Position numbers and translations under genes: made by a program
Source of the DNA: Agathobacter rectalis ATCC 33656
GTDB lineage: Bacteria; Bacillota; Clostridia; Lachnospirales; Lachnospiraceae
NCBI RefSeq assembly: GCF_000020605.1
Contig: NC_012781.1
Location: 2,977,501-3,041,500, forward strand
Reading direction: 5' to 3'
Length of the DNA: 64,000 bases
Notes under the pieces: generated by a model
What the model saw: the letters and a program-made list of their open reading frames with translations, nothing else
The model's database searches: none
Told to the model about the DNA's origin: nothing
Shown: in pieces, positions 51,630 through 60,486 of the stretch
How the letters are laid out: every line of letters begins with the position of its first letter
Numbering within the stretch: position 1 is the first letter of the stretch

Positions 51630-52787
51630 CTATCTGGTAAGTGCTGCAACAAGCTCATCCATCTGCTTTTCAGATGCCTTATTGAGAGTAGATTTAATTG
51701 TAACAACCGGCTCAACACACTCAATATTCTTGAAGCCCTCAACAATAGCCTTCATCTGGCGTGCTGCTGTAGGAGCCCATGAACCGTTTTCCACGAAGGC
51801 AATCTTACGATTCTGATAAGCCTTTGCCTTGAGATGATGTAAGAAATCCTCCATTGGTGGGAAAATGCCTCCATCATATGTGCATGCGCAGAGCACAAGC
51901 CTGTCGTATCTGAACGCATCCTCAACAGCCTCTGCCATATCATCCCTGCAAAGGTCTGTAAATGCAACCTTTACACCTGTAGCCTTGAGCTTTTCTGCTA
52001 AAAGCTCCGCTGCCTTCTTTGTATTACCGTGAATAGAAGCACATGCCACAAGGATTCCCTCATCCTCAGGCTGATAGCTGCTCCATGTATTATATTTATC
52101 TATGTAGAAGCCAAGGTTCTCTGTGAGAATCGGTCCGTGAAGAGGACAAATCTTTTCAATGTCAAGCCCTGCTGCCTTTTTGAGAACTGCCTGCACCTGA
52201 GCACCATACTTTCCAACAATATTGAAGTAATAGCGTCTTGCCTCACATGTCCAGTCCTCATCAGTATCAAGCGCACCAAACTTACCAAAGCCGTCTGCTG
52301 AGAAAAGCACCTTGTCTGTTGACTCGTACTCCATCATAACCTCCGGCCAGTGAACCATAGGAGCCATGACGAATGTAAGCTCATGCTTTCCAAGAGAAAG
52401 CTTGTCTCCCTCTGCCACTACAACCTTTCTGTCCGTTAAGTCTATATCGAAAAACTGTCCCATCATGTTAAATGTCTTTGCATTACCTACAATCTGCATA
52501 TCAGGATATGCCTCTGCAACCTTCTGGATATTGGAAGCATGATCCGGCTCCAAATGGGAAACAACGAGATAATCCGGCTTTCTATCACCGAGCGCCTCTC
52601 TCAAATTGGCAAACCACTTATCCGTAACTCTTGCATCTGCTGTATCCATGATTGCAATTTTGTCATCCATAATCACATATGAGTTGTATGAAACACCGTT
52701 TGGAACAACATACTGGCTCTCAAATAAATCAATGTCCTTGTCATCCACACCGATGTAAATAATGCTGTCTGTAATCTTCTTGTCCAT
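51630..52787 (-). CDS. FprA-type flavodiiron protein
   Basis: 385 residues: N-terminal metallo-beta-lactamase fold with the diiron ligands SHLEPDHAS, APMVHWPEVM, FSADGFGKFG and CPLHGPIL. The C-terminal flavodoxin domain (VACASIHGNTKKAAELL, CTYDGGIFPPMEDFLHHL) binds FMN. Reduces O2 to water, or NO, to protect anaerobes. Single gene with its own promoter and terminator. Confidence 0.95.
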   Translation of the reverse strand: MDKKITDSIIYIGVDDKDIDLFESQYVVPNGVSYNSYVIMDDKIAIMDTADARVTDKWFANLREALGDRKPDYLVVSHLEPDHASNIQKVAEAYPDMQIVGNAKTFNMMGQFFDIDLTDRKVVVAEGDKLSLGKHELTFVMAPMVHWPEVMMEYESTDKVLFSADGFGKFGALDTDEDWTCEARRYYFNIVGKYGAQVQAVLKKAAGLDIEKICPLHGPILTENLGFYIDKYNTWSSYQPEDEGILVACASIHGNTKKAAELLAEKLKATGVKVAFTDLCRDDMAEAVEDAFRYDRLVLCACTYDGGIFPPMEDFLHHLKAKAYQNRKIAFVENGSWAPTAARQMKAIVEGFKNIECVEPVVTIKSTLNKASEKQMDELVAALTR

Positions 52788-52848
52788 GATAGGTACCTCC
52801 TGCTAATAATCTCCAGTTAAATTAGTAATTATTACTATTTTTGATTAG

Positions 52849-52877
52849 ATTATATGACAAAAGTATCATTTGGTCAA
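52849..52877 (-). promoter_or_regulatory. Promoter of the flavodiiron gene
   Basis: Minus-strand TTGACC (52872-52877), 17-nt spacer, perfect TATAAT (52849-52854), about 60 nt before the start codon. Confidence 0.75.
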
Positions 52878-52949
52878 CCGAATAAATTGTATTTTTTTGT
52901 ATTTTTTGATATTCTCGCCTAAAGGTTACACTGAAACGCTCATCCACTT

Positions 52950-53441
52950 TTAGTTGCAAAAGTATATTTTCAACAAATCTGTTGTTGCTTTGTCATTTAT
53001 GACAGCCCGTCCTATTGTTATGCCATTGTTGATGATAATATATTCTCCGTTTTCATATCTGACATTTACAAAATCATCTTCCCTTTTTAAGTCTATACAT
53101 ATACTTGATATAATTCCGCAAATCTCCTCTTGTGAGCTTCCGCTTTTTATCTCATAAGCATAATCCGCATCTCCTATCTCATTCAGATCAGTTACCAAAC
53201 AATACTCCGCTCCATTCATCAGCATTTCTTCATTCAAAGTGGGTAATTGAGCCGTCTTATACTCATTAAATAAAAAGATAACTACAAGCGCAATGAATGT
53301 CGGAAAAAAGATACCGCCAAACCGCTGTGCATAATTTTGTTCTTCCCACCGCTTGCTATGACGACCAAACAGCGGTATTTTCATCTGCACCAAACCTGCT
53401 CCTATACTTACAAGCAAAAAATAAAATATAACTTTTATCAA
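52950..53441 (-). CDS. Unknown membrane-anchored protein
   Basis: 163 residues starting with TTG at 53441 behind GGGGATGAG that overlaps the previous stop. Two hydrophobic segments (about 2-20 and 45-62) flank a basic loop. The remaining about 100 residues are soluble and mixed alpha/beta in appearance, without recognised motifs. Last gene of the sigma-led cluster. Confidence 0.65.
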   Translation of the reverse strand: MIKVIFYFLLVSIGAGLVQMKIPLFGRHSKRWEEQNYAQRFGGIFFPTFIALVVIFLFNEYKTAQLPTLNEEMLMNGAEYCLVTDLNEIGDADYAYEIKSGSSQEEICGIISSICIDLKREDDFVNVRYENGEYIIINNGITIGRAVINDKATTDLLKIYFCN

Positions 53442-53445
53442 AGAC

Positions 53446-53961
53446 TCATCCCCATTTAATCATTAATAAAAATATCGTTCCTAAAACGACGCCTACTAAC
53501 CATATAAAGCGAAACACCTTGTTATATCTCGAACTATTAGAACACGGAACAAGCCAATATTCCTGTGGAAACCCCAAAAGGTATTCTTTTAATTCCTGCT
53601 TCAATTCCATGACTATACTCCACATTAATCCAGACAGCACAATGCACACCGTTCCATAATATGTAATTGGTGCATTTGTAACCACAGCAAAGAAATAATG
53701 TGCCATCTTAAGAAGGAAGATACACCACGCAATACAGCATGGAATTGTAAACGCCCTTTTCATTTTCCACTTCAAACCCAATATAACCTCTGGAACGAAT
53801 ACAGTCAATGCCCCCATCGGCAATCCTCCTGTTCGTCCATGTGTGAAATCGCTCTCCGACTCCAAAGACCAAATTCCTGTCAATACTATTACTGCTGGTA
53901 TTAGTATGGTGCAGAACAAGTTATATGCAATAATCAACACATTTTCATTGTCGTCGTTCAT
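53446..53961 (-). CDS. Unknown multi-pass membrane protein
   Basis: 171 residues with about four to five hydrophobic helices (near 8-28, 45-60, 70-95, 98-118, 148-168) and no recognised domain. ATG at 53961 is 3 nt after the preceding stop, with GGGGG as ribosome binding site. Part of the 52.9-57.8 kb cluster. Confidence 0.65.
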   Translation of the reverse strand: MNDDNENVLIIAYNLFCTILIPAVIVLTGIWSLESESDFTHGRTGGLPMGALTVFVPEVILGLKWKMKRAFTIPCCIAWCIFLLKMAHYFFAVVTNAPITYYGTVCIVLSGLMWSIVMELKQELKEYLLGFPQEYWLVPCSNSSRYNKVFRFIWLVGVVLGTIFLLMIKWG

Positions 53962-53964
53962 AAC

Positions 53965-55029
53965 TTAGCCCCCAATCAGTTCATCAAGCCTGATAGCCAC
54001 TCTTCCTGACAATGAATAATGCAATGCTGTTAGCTTTGCCTTATCGTACAAATTTGCATACACGTTATAATAACATAGCGATATTGACATACCAAAGCCA
54101 AATAATGTTGTTCCTGCCAATACTCCTAAAAATCCCGTAACACATGCATCAATATACTGTTGGCTGACATCCTCCGGCTCCAAATCTACATACATTGCAT
54201 TTAATAATTCATTTACAGAAGCCGTACTCTCATAGTGGTCCTTAAATGAAGTGACAATTAACTTTGCTCTTGATGCGGTTTTTTCCGGATCAAACGTAGA
54301 TAAACCATATATCGCATTTGCGGTATTTATGGATATAACTTTTCCCTCATCCACCGCGGTTAGAATGTCTGACGAATTATTTACCGCAGACTTGAACTCA
54401 TCCATAAAATTAACCAGATTTGTAGAGAACATAGAAAACTTACTTTGTGCTATAAAATTCTCATATGCTGTAATATCATCTGAAGTAATAACATAAGCAT
54501 ATATATTATCAAATCCTGGACTTTCTTTAGTATAATTAGGATTGTCTATATAATGGGACATATAAAGATAAAGTACATATTTGTTAAAATCTGCTGTGTT
54601 ATATGTATTACCATATCTCTCTAATGCTACTTGTGTAACATATTGCATCCTTTCATTCTGTTCTTGTGGGGTTGCTGGCGGATTACCGTTCTGTGCATAA
54701 GATTGAATATACCCTTGCCCTGCTATTGCGTTTTCTAATGCCTTTGTTTCTACTGTTTCTACTGATAATCTAGCTATGTCCGTGTTCAACGACGCATAAT
54801 ATGAGTCATCTTTCCTTTGCATCTGCATTATATTGGCAATATCCTCCGAATCAAAACCAATATTCTCCCATGACTGTCCCGCTACTGTTATATCGTTCAG
54901 CACTGTCAACATATCATCCGGATTAATCCGAGCCGATGATGCTGCATATATCGGCTGAATAGAACTTCCAATGGTTGAAATAAACATCAAACATATTGCA
55001 ATTACCACGCTAATGACTTTCTTAATCAT
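53965..55029 (-). CDS. Secreted or membrane-tethered protein of unknown function
   Basis: 354 residues. A signal peptide (MIKKVISVVIAICLMFISTI ... QPIYA, cleavage near residue 29) is followed by a long helical, Asn/Asp-rich exterior. A hydrophobic segment lies near the C-terminus (GFLGVLAGTTLFGFGMSISL). The start is ATG 55029 behind GGAGGGG; the longer frame upstream is rejected. Family not recognised. The late hydrophobic helix could anchor or insert into a membrane. Confidence 0.75.
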   Translation of the reverse strand: MIKKVISVVIAICLMFISTIGSSIQPIYAASSARINPDDMLTVLNDITVAGQSWENIGFDSEDIANIMQMQRKDDSYYASLNTDIARLSVETVETKALENAIAGQGYIQSYAQNGNPPATPQEQNERMQYVTQVALERYGNTYNTADFNKYVLYLYMSHYIDNPNYTKESPGFDNIYAYVITSDDITAYENFIAQSKFSMFSTNLVNFMDEFKSAVNNSSDILTAVDEGKVISINTANAIYGLSTFDPEKTASRAKLIVTSFKDHYESTASVNELLNAMYVDLEPEDVSQQYIDACVTGFLGVLAGTTLFGFGMSISLCYYNVYANLYDKAKLTALHYSLSGRVAIRLDELIGG

Positions 55030-55349
55030 ATTGACCCCTCCTGTTTTTTTTCCTATCACTCTAATTACCATATACCAAACATGTATGCTCCAAAAAATAA
55101 GTATTATATAGTTACTGGAAAATATTCTTACTTGACAGAGAAACTTAAAGTGCTGGAATAGTTGGCATCTTTCTCCAAAGCTCATTTCAATATAAACCCT
55201 ATTTTTTCCGCGACCGAGTTAAATTCGCCCATACTGCAATCTTTTTACACTGATTACTAAAGTGAATCCAAAAAGCATATCAAAATATGCCTTTTAAGAT
55301 ACTATCGGGCAATATAAACATGTTCAAGTCATTTCTTCAACGCCTAAAA

Positions 55350-55385
55350 ATAACTTCGGATCGCATTGATCCGAAGTTATAAGTA
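55350..55385 (-). terminator. Terminator upstream of the secreted-protein gene
   Basis: Perfect 13-bp stem ATAACTTCGGATC / GATCCGAAGTTAT with a 5-nt loop (55350-55380), followed on the minus strand by TTTTTAGG. It closes the transcript of the gene at 55432-56070. The rest of 55030-55431 holds no ORF I can support; a 30-bp imperfect direct repeat is noted in the findings. Confidence 0.75.
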
Positions 55386-55431
55386 TCATATAGCTATCGG
55401 AAAGCATTCTTACATTTCCTGCAATTTTAAT

Positions 55432-56070
55432 TTATTTTGCCTCATAAGAAGAAGTAAACCTAGTCCGTCCAGAATCGACTTGATTATTATACGCATCTAC
55501 AATGTCGCTATATTCCGTTGAATCGCTAAAAGGAGCAATATCGCTTGTATTGTCAGATACACTCATGTTAGAAACAGGACCGGAAATTAACAATGACCCG
55601 TCCGGCTGGGCATAAGCAAAAAAGATATATTCATTTCCTACAACCGGAAGCTCATCACCCTCATAAACAAAATATTGTGAGCCATCTTCCGAAAGTCCGC
55701 CAGATTTTTGAATCGGGATAGCCGTGTCAGTAACTAAATTGCCTTTGATATTTTTTGTGACGTTCACAGTATAATTTGTGTATGGGCCGGAAACTTCACG
55801 AGTCTTTCCATCGTCTGTTTCAACCGTAACAGCATCTTTATAAACAGTACCTTCTTCACTTGCGACCGTACCAACGAATACATAATCAGCATCGCCTACA
55901 ACTGCATTCAGATCGCTATAATCAATCGAAAAAGTACCTCTCAAATATGATGTCTTAATTTCGTCAGAAGTTGAAGGTTTCGCAATGCAAAAAAACAGCA
56001 CACCAATAACCAGCAAAATCACAACAGCTCCGATAAAAATACCAATTTTGGTTTTAGACTGAAATTTCAT
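55432..56070 (-). CDS. Membrane-anchored extracellular protein, unknown
   Basis: 212 residues. A basic N-terminus and one TM helix (about 8-29) precede a beta-rich exterior domain with DLNAVVGDADYVFVGTVAS and NYTVNVTKNIKGN. That pattern is seen in small secreted Firmicute proteins downstream of metalloprotease genes, but no named domain can be assigned safely. The ATG at 56070 follows GGGAGG. 17 nt after the protease gene. Confidence 0.7.
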   Translation of the reverse strand: MKFQSKTKIGIFIGAVVILLVIGVLFFCIAKPSTSDEIKTSYLRGTFSIDYSDLNAVVGDADYVFVGTVASEEGTVYKDAVTVETDDGKTREVSGPYTNYTVNVTKNIKGNLVTDTAIPIQKSGGLSEDGSQYFVYEGDELPVVGNEYIFFAYAQPDGSLLISGPVSNMSVSDNTSDIAPFSDSTEYSDIVDAYNNQVDSGRTRFTSSYEAK

Positions 56071-56087
56071 AGATCTTCCTCCCTTCT

Positions 56088-56459
56088 TTAATATCTTTTA
56101 TAACTTGCGTCATAGGAAGCCTTGTCGTTGGCAGAAAGACTTGTTACTGAGCTTACATACGCATACATAACATCGCCTTTCGCATTATGAGCTAATCCTA
56201 AGGCATGACCCAACTCATGTGTGCATACATTCCGTTTCTGAGCAGATGTAAAATTATCCATCTGATATGTATTGAACTTAATTGTACCAGCCGAAGAAGT
56301 AACTCCAGCAGTTGAGCTTACCTCATTGTAATCAGAAATGGTAACATCGTTAATCGTATTCCAAGCGTCTTTGCGAATAACACCAGATTTATAATTATTC
56401 CATGTGCTTACGGCAGAATTAAATTGAGTTTGGTAAGATGTACTCCCTTTCCAATCCAT
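56088..56459 (-). CDS. Matrixin-like (metzincin) zinc metalloprotease, leaderless
   Basis: 123 residues that are essentially just a catalytic domain. The zinc motif HELGHALGLAHN matches HExxHxxGxxH, and the downstream DVMYAYVSS supplies the metzincin Met-turn. No signal peptide precedes it: the ATG at 56459 lies 9 nt after AGAGG and 14 nt after the previous stop. How or whether it leaves the cell is unknown. Lies in an ECF sigma operon between an anti-sigma-like protein and a membrane-anchored protein. Confidence 0.88.
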   Translation of the reverse strand: MDWKGSTSYQTQFNSAVSTWNNYKSGVIRKDAWNTINDVTISDYNEVSSTAGVTSSAGTIKFNTYQMDNFTSAQKRNVCTHELGHALGLAHNAKGDVMYAYVSSVTSLSANDKASYDASYKRY

Positions 56460-56473
56460 TTGACTTTTCCTCT

Positions 56474-57268
56474 CTATTTACTAAGATTGATAGTGCCTTG
56501 TTTCAATGTTAAATAATCGGAAGTTGCGCTAATAATATATAAATTGTATTCTCCCCCCTCTCTAACTTTTAATTCGTAACTTCCGCTTAGACTTCCAAAA
56601 CTTTCTCCGTCATACATAACCCCATCTTTAATATATCCTATAACCAGCGCCTGATTAGAAACCGCATCTGACTCATATTTTTCAAACGAAAAGGTTAATA
56701 TATCCCCTGCTTTACAATTCCAACCTGCATAATCCTCCAGATAAAATACTGCCATACTTCCGTTAGTCATAATAATTTCAGGTGTCGTATCATTCTCCAC
56801 CTTAAACTCAGAAACAGATAATGGCAGCACAATATTATCATCTGCGACACTCTTTATAATATGGCTTTCAGTTATAGCTCTTCCCTCAGCATTCCCTATA
56901 TCGCTTTCTTCACCATGCGTAACCTCCGGTTCCGAATTATCTATGACTTCTTTTCCGATCAATCCTTCGTTTTCATCTGTAACTAATTCCGCACCAAACA
57001 GCCCATTAATCCATTGAACCAGTTTCTCTCCTGTCGCTGCATTGGCAATTCCTCCTGTTGTAAAAAGAATGATACTTACCGCCATTGCAGTTGCAACGCG
57101 AGCCAACCGTTTACGGCTATGTGCGTTACTTTCATTAAATAGTTTGATCTTCTTTTGTGAGGAAATATCGCTTTTCTTTTTTTGCTCTAAACATTGTGCA
57201 GCCTCTAGGATATATTTATCGTTAATTTCATTCATTGCATAAAAAATATCTGATTTCAAAGTTTTCAT
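56474..57268 (-). CDS. Anti-sigma-factor-like membrane protein
   Basis: 264 residues. A helical cytoplasmic part (1-52) precedes one TM helix (about 56-76, ATAMAVSIILFTTGGIANAA) and a large exterior domain of mainly beta character. The ATG overlaps the sigma stop (ATGA), the usual arrangement for anti-sigma factors. There is no zinc-finger motif, so it is of the non-ZAS type; the role is inferred from coupling and topology. Confidence 0.75.
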   Translation of the reverse strand: MKTLKSDIFYAMNEINDKYILEAAQCLEQKKKSDISSQKKIKLFNESNAHSRKRLARVATAMAVSIILFTTGGIANAATGEKLVQWINGLFGAELVTDENEGLIGKEVIDNSEPEVTHGEESDIGNAEGRAITESHIIKSVADDNIVLPLSVSEFKVENDTTPEIIMTNGSMAVFYLEDYAGWNCKAGDILTFSFEKYESDAVSNQALVIGYIKDGVMYDGESFGSLSGSYELKVREGGEYNLYIISATSDYLTLKQGTINLSK

Positions 57269-57813
57269 AAATACTTCCTTTCCGCTAATTGTTCTCTCAG
57301 CTTTTTTCTTGTTCTAAATAAGATTGTTTCGACTTTGCTTTTGCTCATATTACAACATTTCATAATCTCTTTTACCGACATAAAGTACCAATATCTTAAT
57401 ACAAAAACTTGTCGATGAGGTTTTTGCAACGATTCCAAAAAATCCTCAACAATATCTTTCAATTCATTATTTTCCCAATTTTCTCCTCCCACTTTCGCCA
57501 GATAATTACTCAATTCCTCATATGGCAAACACATATCTATATCTCTTTTTGCCGCATGAATATGTTCATACTTTTTTAGCGCCTGATTCCTTGCAATTTT
57601 TAAAATATAAGCTTTCAAGTTATCTGGTGTTTTTGGGGGAATCGTAAACCAGACACCTAAATATGTATCATTTGTACATTCTTCAACATCTAACTGATTC
57701 TTTATCAGCTTGCCAATTATAAATGATACAAGTTTCCCATATTTCTTCTCTGTTTCTAGCAATGCATCCTCAGATCGGCAATTATATAGTTTAATTATTT
57801 CTCTATCGTCCAT
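57265..57813 (-). CDS. ECF-type sigma factor
   Basis: 182 residues from the ATG at 57813 (AAAGGAAGAG upstream). Region 2: LDVEECTNDTYLGVWFTIPP with ILKIARNQALKKYEH. Region 4: LQKPHRQVFVLRYWYFMSVK then EIMKCCNMSKSKVETILF. Heads the operon with the anti-sigma-like protein and the metalloprotease. Upstream in-frame ATG at 57903 has no site and is not used here. Confidence 0.9.
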   Translation of the reverse strand: MDDREIIKLYNCRSEDALLETEKKYGKLVSFIIGKLIKNQLDVEECTNDTYLGVWFTIPPKTPDNLKAYILKIARNQALKKYEHIHAAKRDIDMCLPYEELSNYLAKVGGENWENNELKDIVEDFLESLQKPHRQVFVLRYWYFMSVKEIMKCCNMSKSKVETILFRTRKKLREQLAERKYL

Positions 57814-57977
57814 TACAACTCTTCCTTTATTTATTAAGTACGGATTCGATCCCTTTTGCTTGCAAGTTATAAAACTTTTTGCTTTATTTTTTTTATTTGT
57901 CATTTCAGCTACACAGAATATAGCTTTTGATGTTAACAGTGCCTAACCCTTTCCATGCTGGTGTTTTAATAAAAAAG

Positions 57978-57999
57978 CCAGAGGTCAGTGTCTCTGGCA
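57978..57999 (-). terminator. Terminator after the Abi_2 remnant
   Basis: GCCAGAG / CTCTGGC 7-bp stem with an 8-nt loop followed on the minus strand by TTTTTTATT, 10 nt past the pseudogene stop. Confidence 0.75.
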
Positions 58000-58008
58000 A
58001 AATGTATA

Positions 58009-58285
58009 TTATATTAAGTTTGCTAAGTTCGTCCAATTTGCATCATAACCCATTATGGACATGATATCTGTGGCTGAAATGGTATGTAACTGTTTTTGAA
58101 GTTTGCCAAAAGCAGTTCTCATAGATGAAATAAAGTCCTTTAAGTCGGATTTGCTTAGTAATAGCGCAAACATTATAGCTATGGCGTATGCATCATTAGT
58201 TCCATAAGTATAGGCGCCATCTTTGGCACGTACAATCCCTAAAACGGAGAAATTTTTAATACTTTTTGTATGATTTATCTGCCAT
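58009..58285 (-). pseudogene. Internally deleted Abi_2-family gene
   Basis: Begins with a good ribosome binding site (AGGAGG) and ATG at 58285 encoding MADKSYKKY, then stops. In another frame it continues as VLGIVRAKDGAYTYGTNDAY and ends IMSIMGYDANWTNLANLI. The end resembles the C-terminus of Abi_2 (AbiD/F) abortive-infection proteins, and the start resembles their N-terminus. Most of the middle is missing. The promoter and a leader hairpin are intact. Confidence 0.65.
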
Positions 58286-58306
58286 GGTACCTCCTATATA
58301 TAAAAA

Positions 58307-58335
58307 GCCCCCGGGTCCGAAGGACACCGGAGGAC
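58307..58335 (-). terminator. Leader terminator (attenuator) before the Abi_2 remnant
   Basis: Minus-strand GTCCTCCGGTGTCC ... GGACCCGGGGGC forms a strong stem with a short loop followed by TTTTTAT, between the promoter and the start codon. A natural brake on expression of the former Abi gene. Confidence 0.65.
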
Positions 58336-58359
58336 AAACTGGCAATCTCTTGTATAAGT

Positions 58360-58387
58360 ATTATACTACACATTGGCAAAATGTCAA
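58360..58387 (-). promoter_or_regulatory. Promoter of the Abi_2 remnant
   Basis: Consensus TTGACA (58382-58387) and TATAAT (58360-58365) with a 16-nt spacer on the minus strand. Near-perfect although the gene behind it is broken. Confidence 0.8.
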
Positions 58388-58452
58388 TGACACTATGCTG
58401 ATTTGGTGTGGATCGCATCGTGCAGTCCAAATTTTTCAATTTCACTTTATTA

Positions 58453-58490
58453 ACCTGCTATTCCAAAAACAATTCAAACCCATAACAGCT
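58453..58490 (-). repeat. 38-bp copy of the 3' end of a GNAT gene
   Basis: 36 of 38 bases match 60812-60849, the stop-codon region of the GNAT remnant, and would encode YGFELFLE-stop. Only this tip is present. It marks a rearrangement junction next to the decayed Rpn copy. Confidence 0.7.
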
Positions 58491-58543
58491 CTACAAAGAA
58501 ACAAGGACATTGATATTTACTATCAACATCCTTGTTCTAATTA

Positions 58544-58785
58544 TTACACCATCTCAGGAAGTTTGTAGCCTAATTTTTACATTGCGTCTGCGAAGTCATC
58601 TAATGACATACTTACTCTACTTGCGCCTACCTCAGGTTCTAATATACCATCCTGAACAAGTGAATATATTTCAAGGCATCTGCCTTGTTGTATTCCTTCC
58701 TGTATGCCAAGCTTTTTATGATCATCCTATGCCTTACACATATTTACCACATCTTCCTTTTCATCATACTTAATATCAGTTCTTG
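58544..58785 (-). pseudogene. Decayed 3' fragment of a Rpn-family nuclease gene
   Basis: Matches the last about 80 codons of the intact copies at 59506 and 62458 (GRCLE.YSLVQDGIL.PEVGASR, then KLPEMV before the stop). It has at least two in-frame stops (a Trp codon to TAG, a Gln codon to TAA). The homology ends at the stop of the GNAT acetyltransferase gene. A hairpin at about 58499-58536 lies just downstream. Confidence 0.8.
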
Positions 58786-58787
58786 TC

Positions 58788-59342
58788 TCAATATAACCTA
58801 TCACCTGCAATAATTGCCCATAAAGCAGTATCGATATACTCACCATTTTTATAGTATTTTTGTCTGGCAATGCCTTCTAACACCATGCCGCATTTCTTTA
58901 ATACCGCAGAGGAAGCATCATTTCCATAGAATACTTCTGCCTGAACTCTGTTAAATCCAACTCTATCAAAGGCATAATCTAAGACAGCCTCCAATACTTC
59001 TGTCATAATGCCTTTATTCCAAAATCCGGGAGACAACATATAGCATGTATCACACATATGACATGCTTCTTCCACATTTCCCAAATTAATTGTTCCTATC
59101 AATTCTCCCGTTTCTTTCCACTCAATTACCCAATGAAAATATGAATCCGACTCATAATTAGATATCCAATGCTTTACCTTGTCCCTATATATTTCTATGT
59201 CATCAACAGGATTAAATGGATAGTATCTGCAAACTTCATCATACTTAGCCCAATTTTCATACATCATAGTATAATCGGATAGTTTGATTCTTCGTAAAAA
59301 GCATCGTTTTGTTTCAAAATTCTGTGTGCCTATATAATTCAT
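58788..59342 (-). CDS. GNAT acetyltransferase (RimJ/RimL type)
   Basis: 184 residues. N-terminal ETKRCFLRRIKLSD and the later acetyl-CoA-binding region GFWNKGIMTEVLEAVLDYAF, followed by FNRVQAEVFYGNDASSAVLK and KCGMVLEG. Acetylates an unknown amine, such as a protein N-terminus or a small molecule. The ATG at 59342 follows AAAAGGAATAATTT. It lies between intact and decayed Rpn copies in an accessory zone. Confidence 0.88.
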   Translation of the reverse strand: MNYIGTQNFETKRCFLRRIKLSDYTMMYENWAKYDEVCRYYPFNPVDDIEIYRDKVKHWISNYESDSYFHWVIEWKETGELIGTINLGNVEEACHMCDTCYMLSPGFWNKGIMTEVLEAVLDYAFDRVGFNRVQAEVFYGNDASSAVLKKCGMVLEGIARQKYYKNGEYIDTALWAIIAGDRLY

Positions 59343-59505
59343 AAATTATTCCTTTTCATATTCAAAATAAATTCCTGCAAATATCTATTAATCACCTGCA
59401 TGGCAAAATATACAGATACAAGATACATCTACTGCCCCTGTCATATAAAAATCATGCCCCAACACAAATCAGTTGGGGCAATTTCTATACTTTTAAGCTA
59501 TTATA

Positions 59506-60486
59506 CTACACCATCTCAGGAAGTTTGTAGCCTGCTTTTTGCATTGCGTCTGCGAAGTCATCTAATGACATACTTACTCTACTTGCCCCTACCTCAGGGT
59601 CTAATATACCATCCTGAACAAGCGAATATACTTCAAGACATCTTCCTTGTTGCATTCCTTGTTGTATTCCTTGCTTCATCCCCTCCTGAATGCCAAGTTT
59701 TTTATGATCATCCCATGCCTTACACATATTTACCACCTCTTCCTTTTCATCATACTTAATGTCAGTTCCTGCAAATAGATTGATAGCCGCAATCGTCTCA
59801 ACGTCAACCCTTGTAAAGGTTTCGTCTTTTGTAATTAAATCATTCAGCTTTCCCTCATCTGAAGCATTTTTTAGCACTTCAAACAGTGGTCTCAGTCCTG
59901 TTTTGAACTTGGAAAAATCCGTAATCTCCAGTGGATTCAACAGATTAATCCTGTAATCGTTGATAAATGGCCGAAATCTCTCGTCCATATGAGGCATCAT
60001 CTCAACAAGACTTCTTGGACCATCCCAGTTTTTTGTTCCAAGATATAATGTAATTGTAATCACCGGTGTCAGCCTATCCTCAAGTGTAAACCCTGATAAA
60101 AACTCATCTGATGATTTATAATCTTTGTTTTTCTGATGTTGCTTCTTCGCCTCGTTGACCTGTTCTCCATAATTCATGGCATCATAAATCATGGTCTTAA
60201 CCGGCATCGAATAATGAACATCTGTCTGTGCCTCTATCCCCATCAGTACGATGTATACTGATTCTGTATATTTTACAGACACCCCCTTTAGCAAATCTCT
60301 CCATTTCTGCTTAACAATCTGCTTCCTATCAATACCGAAAACTGATAACACCTCTGTGGTGTCACATTCCTTTAAATTCTCCGGTTTGATAACCTTCTCA
60401 CCGTCAAACAATACATAATTGCAGATTTCACTGAACCTCGTATTGTCTGACAAATACTCCTTCGCCTTCGAGTCCTTTGTACCCAA
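59506..60486 (-). CDS. Rpn-family recombination-promoting nuclease / putative transposase, copy 1
   Basis: 326 residues starting with TTG at 60486 behind GAGGAGG. An N-terminal PD-(D/E)xK-type domain contains NYVLFDGEKVIKPE and YIVLMGIEAQTDVHYSMPVK (the xExQ strand). A C-terminal region has the usual collagen-like GMKQGIQQGMQQG followed by a helical end. The family degrades DNA and is linked to RecA-independent exchange in E. coli Rpn proteins. About 85-90% similar to copy 2, and the two share flanks. Confidence 0.85.
   Translation of the reverse strand: MGTKDSKAKEYLSDNTRFSEICNYVLFDGEKVIKPENLKECDTTEVLSVFGIDRKQIVKQKWRDLLKGVSVKYTESVYIVLMGIEAQTDVHYSMPVKTMIYDAMNYGEQVNEAKKQHQKNKDYKSSDEFLSGFTLEDRLTPVITITLYLGTKNWDGPRSLVEMMPHMDERFRPFINDYRINLLNPLEITDFSKFKTGLRPLFEVLKNASDEGKLNDLITKDETFTRVDVETIAAINLFAGTDIKYDEKEEVVNMCKAWDDHKKLGIQEGMKQGIQQGMQQGRCLEVYSLVQDGILDPEVGASRVSMSLDDFADAMQKAGYKLPEMV

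Noticed and set aside
57840-57870. tRNA T-arm-like GGGATCGAATCC
   Set aside because: The loop is too short and no cloverleaf can be drawn around it.
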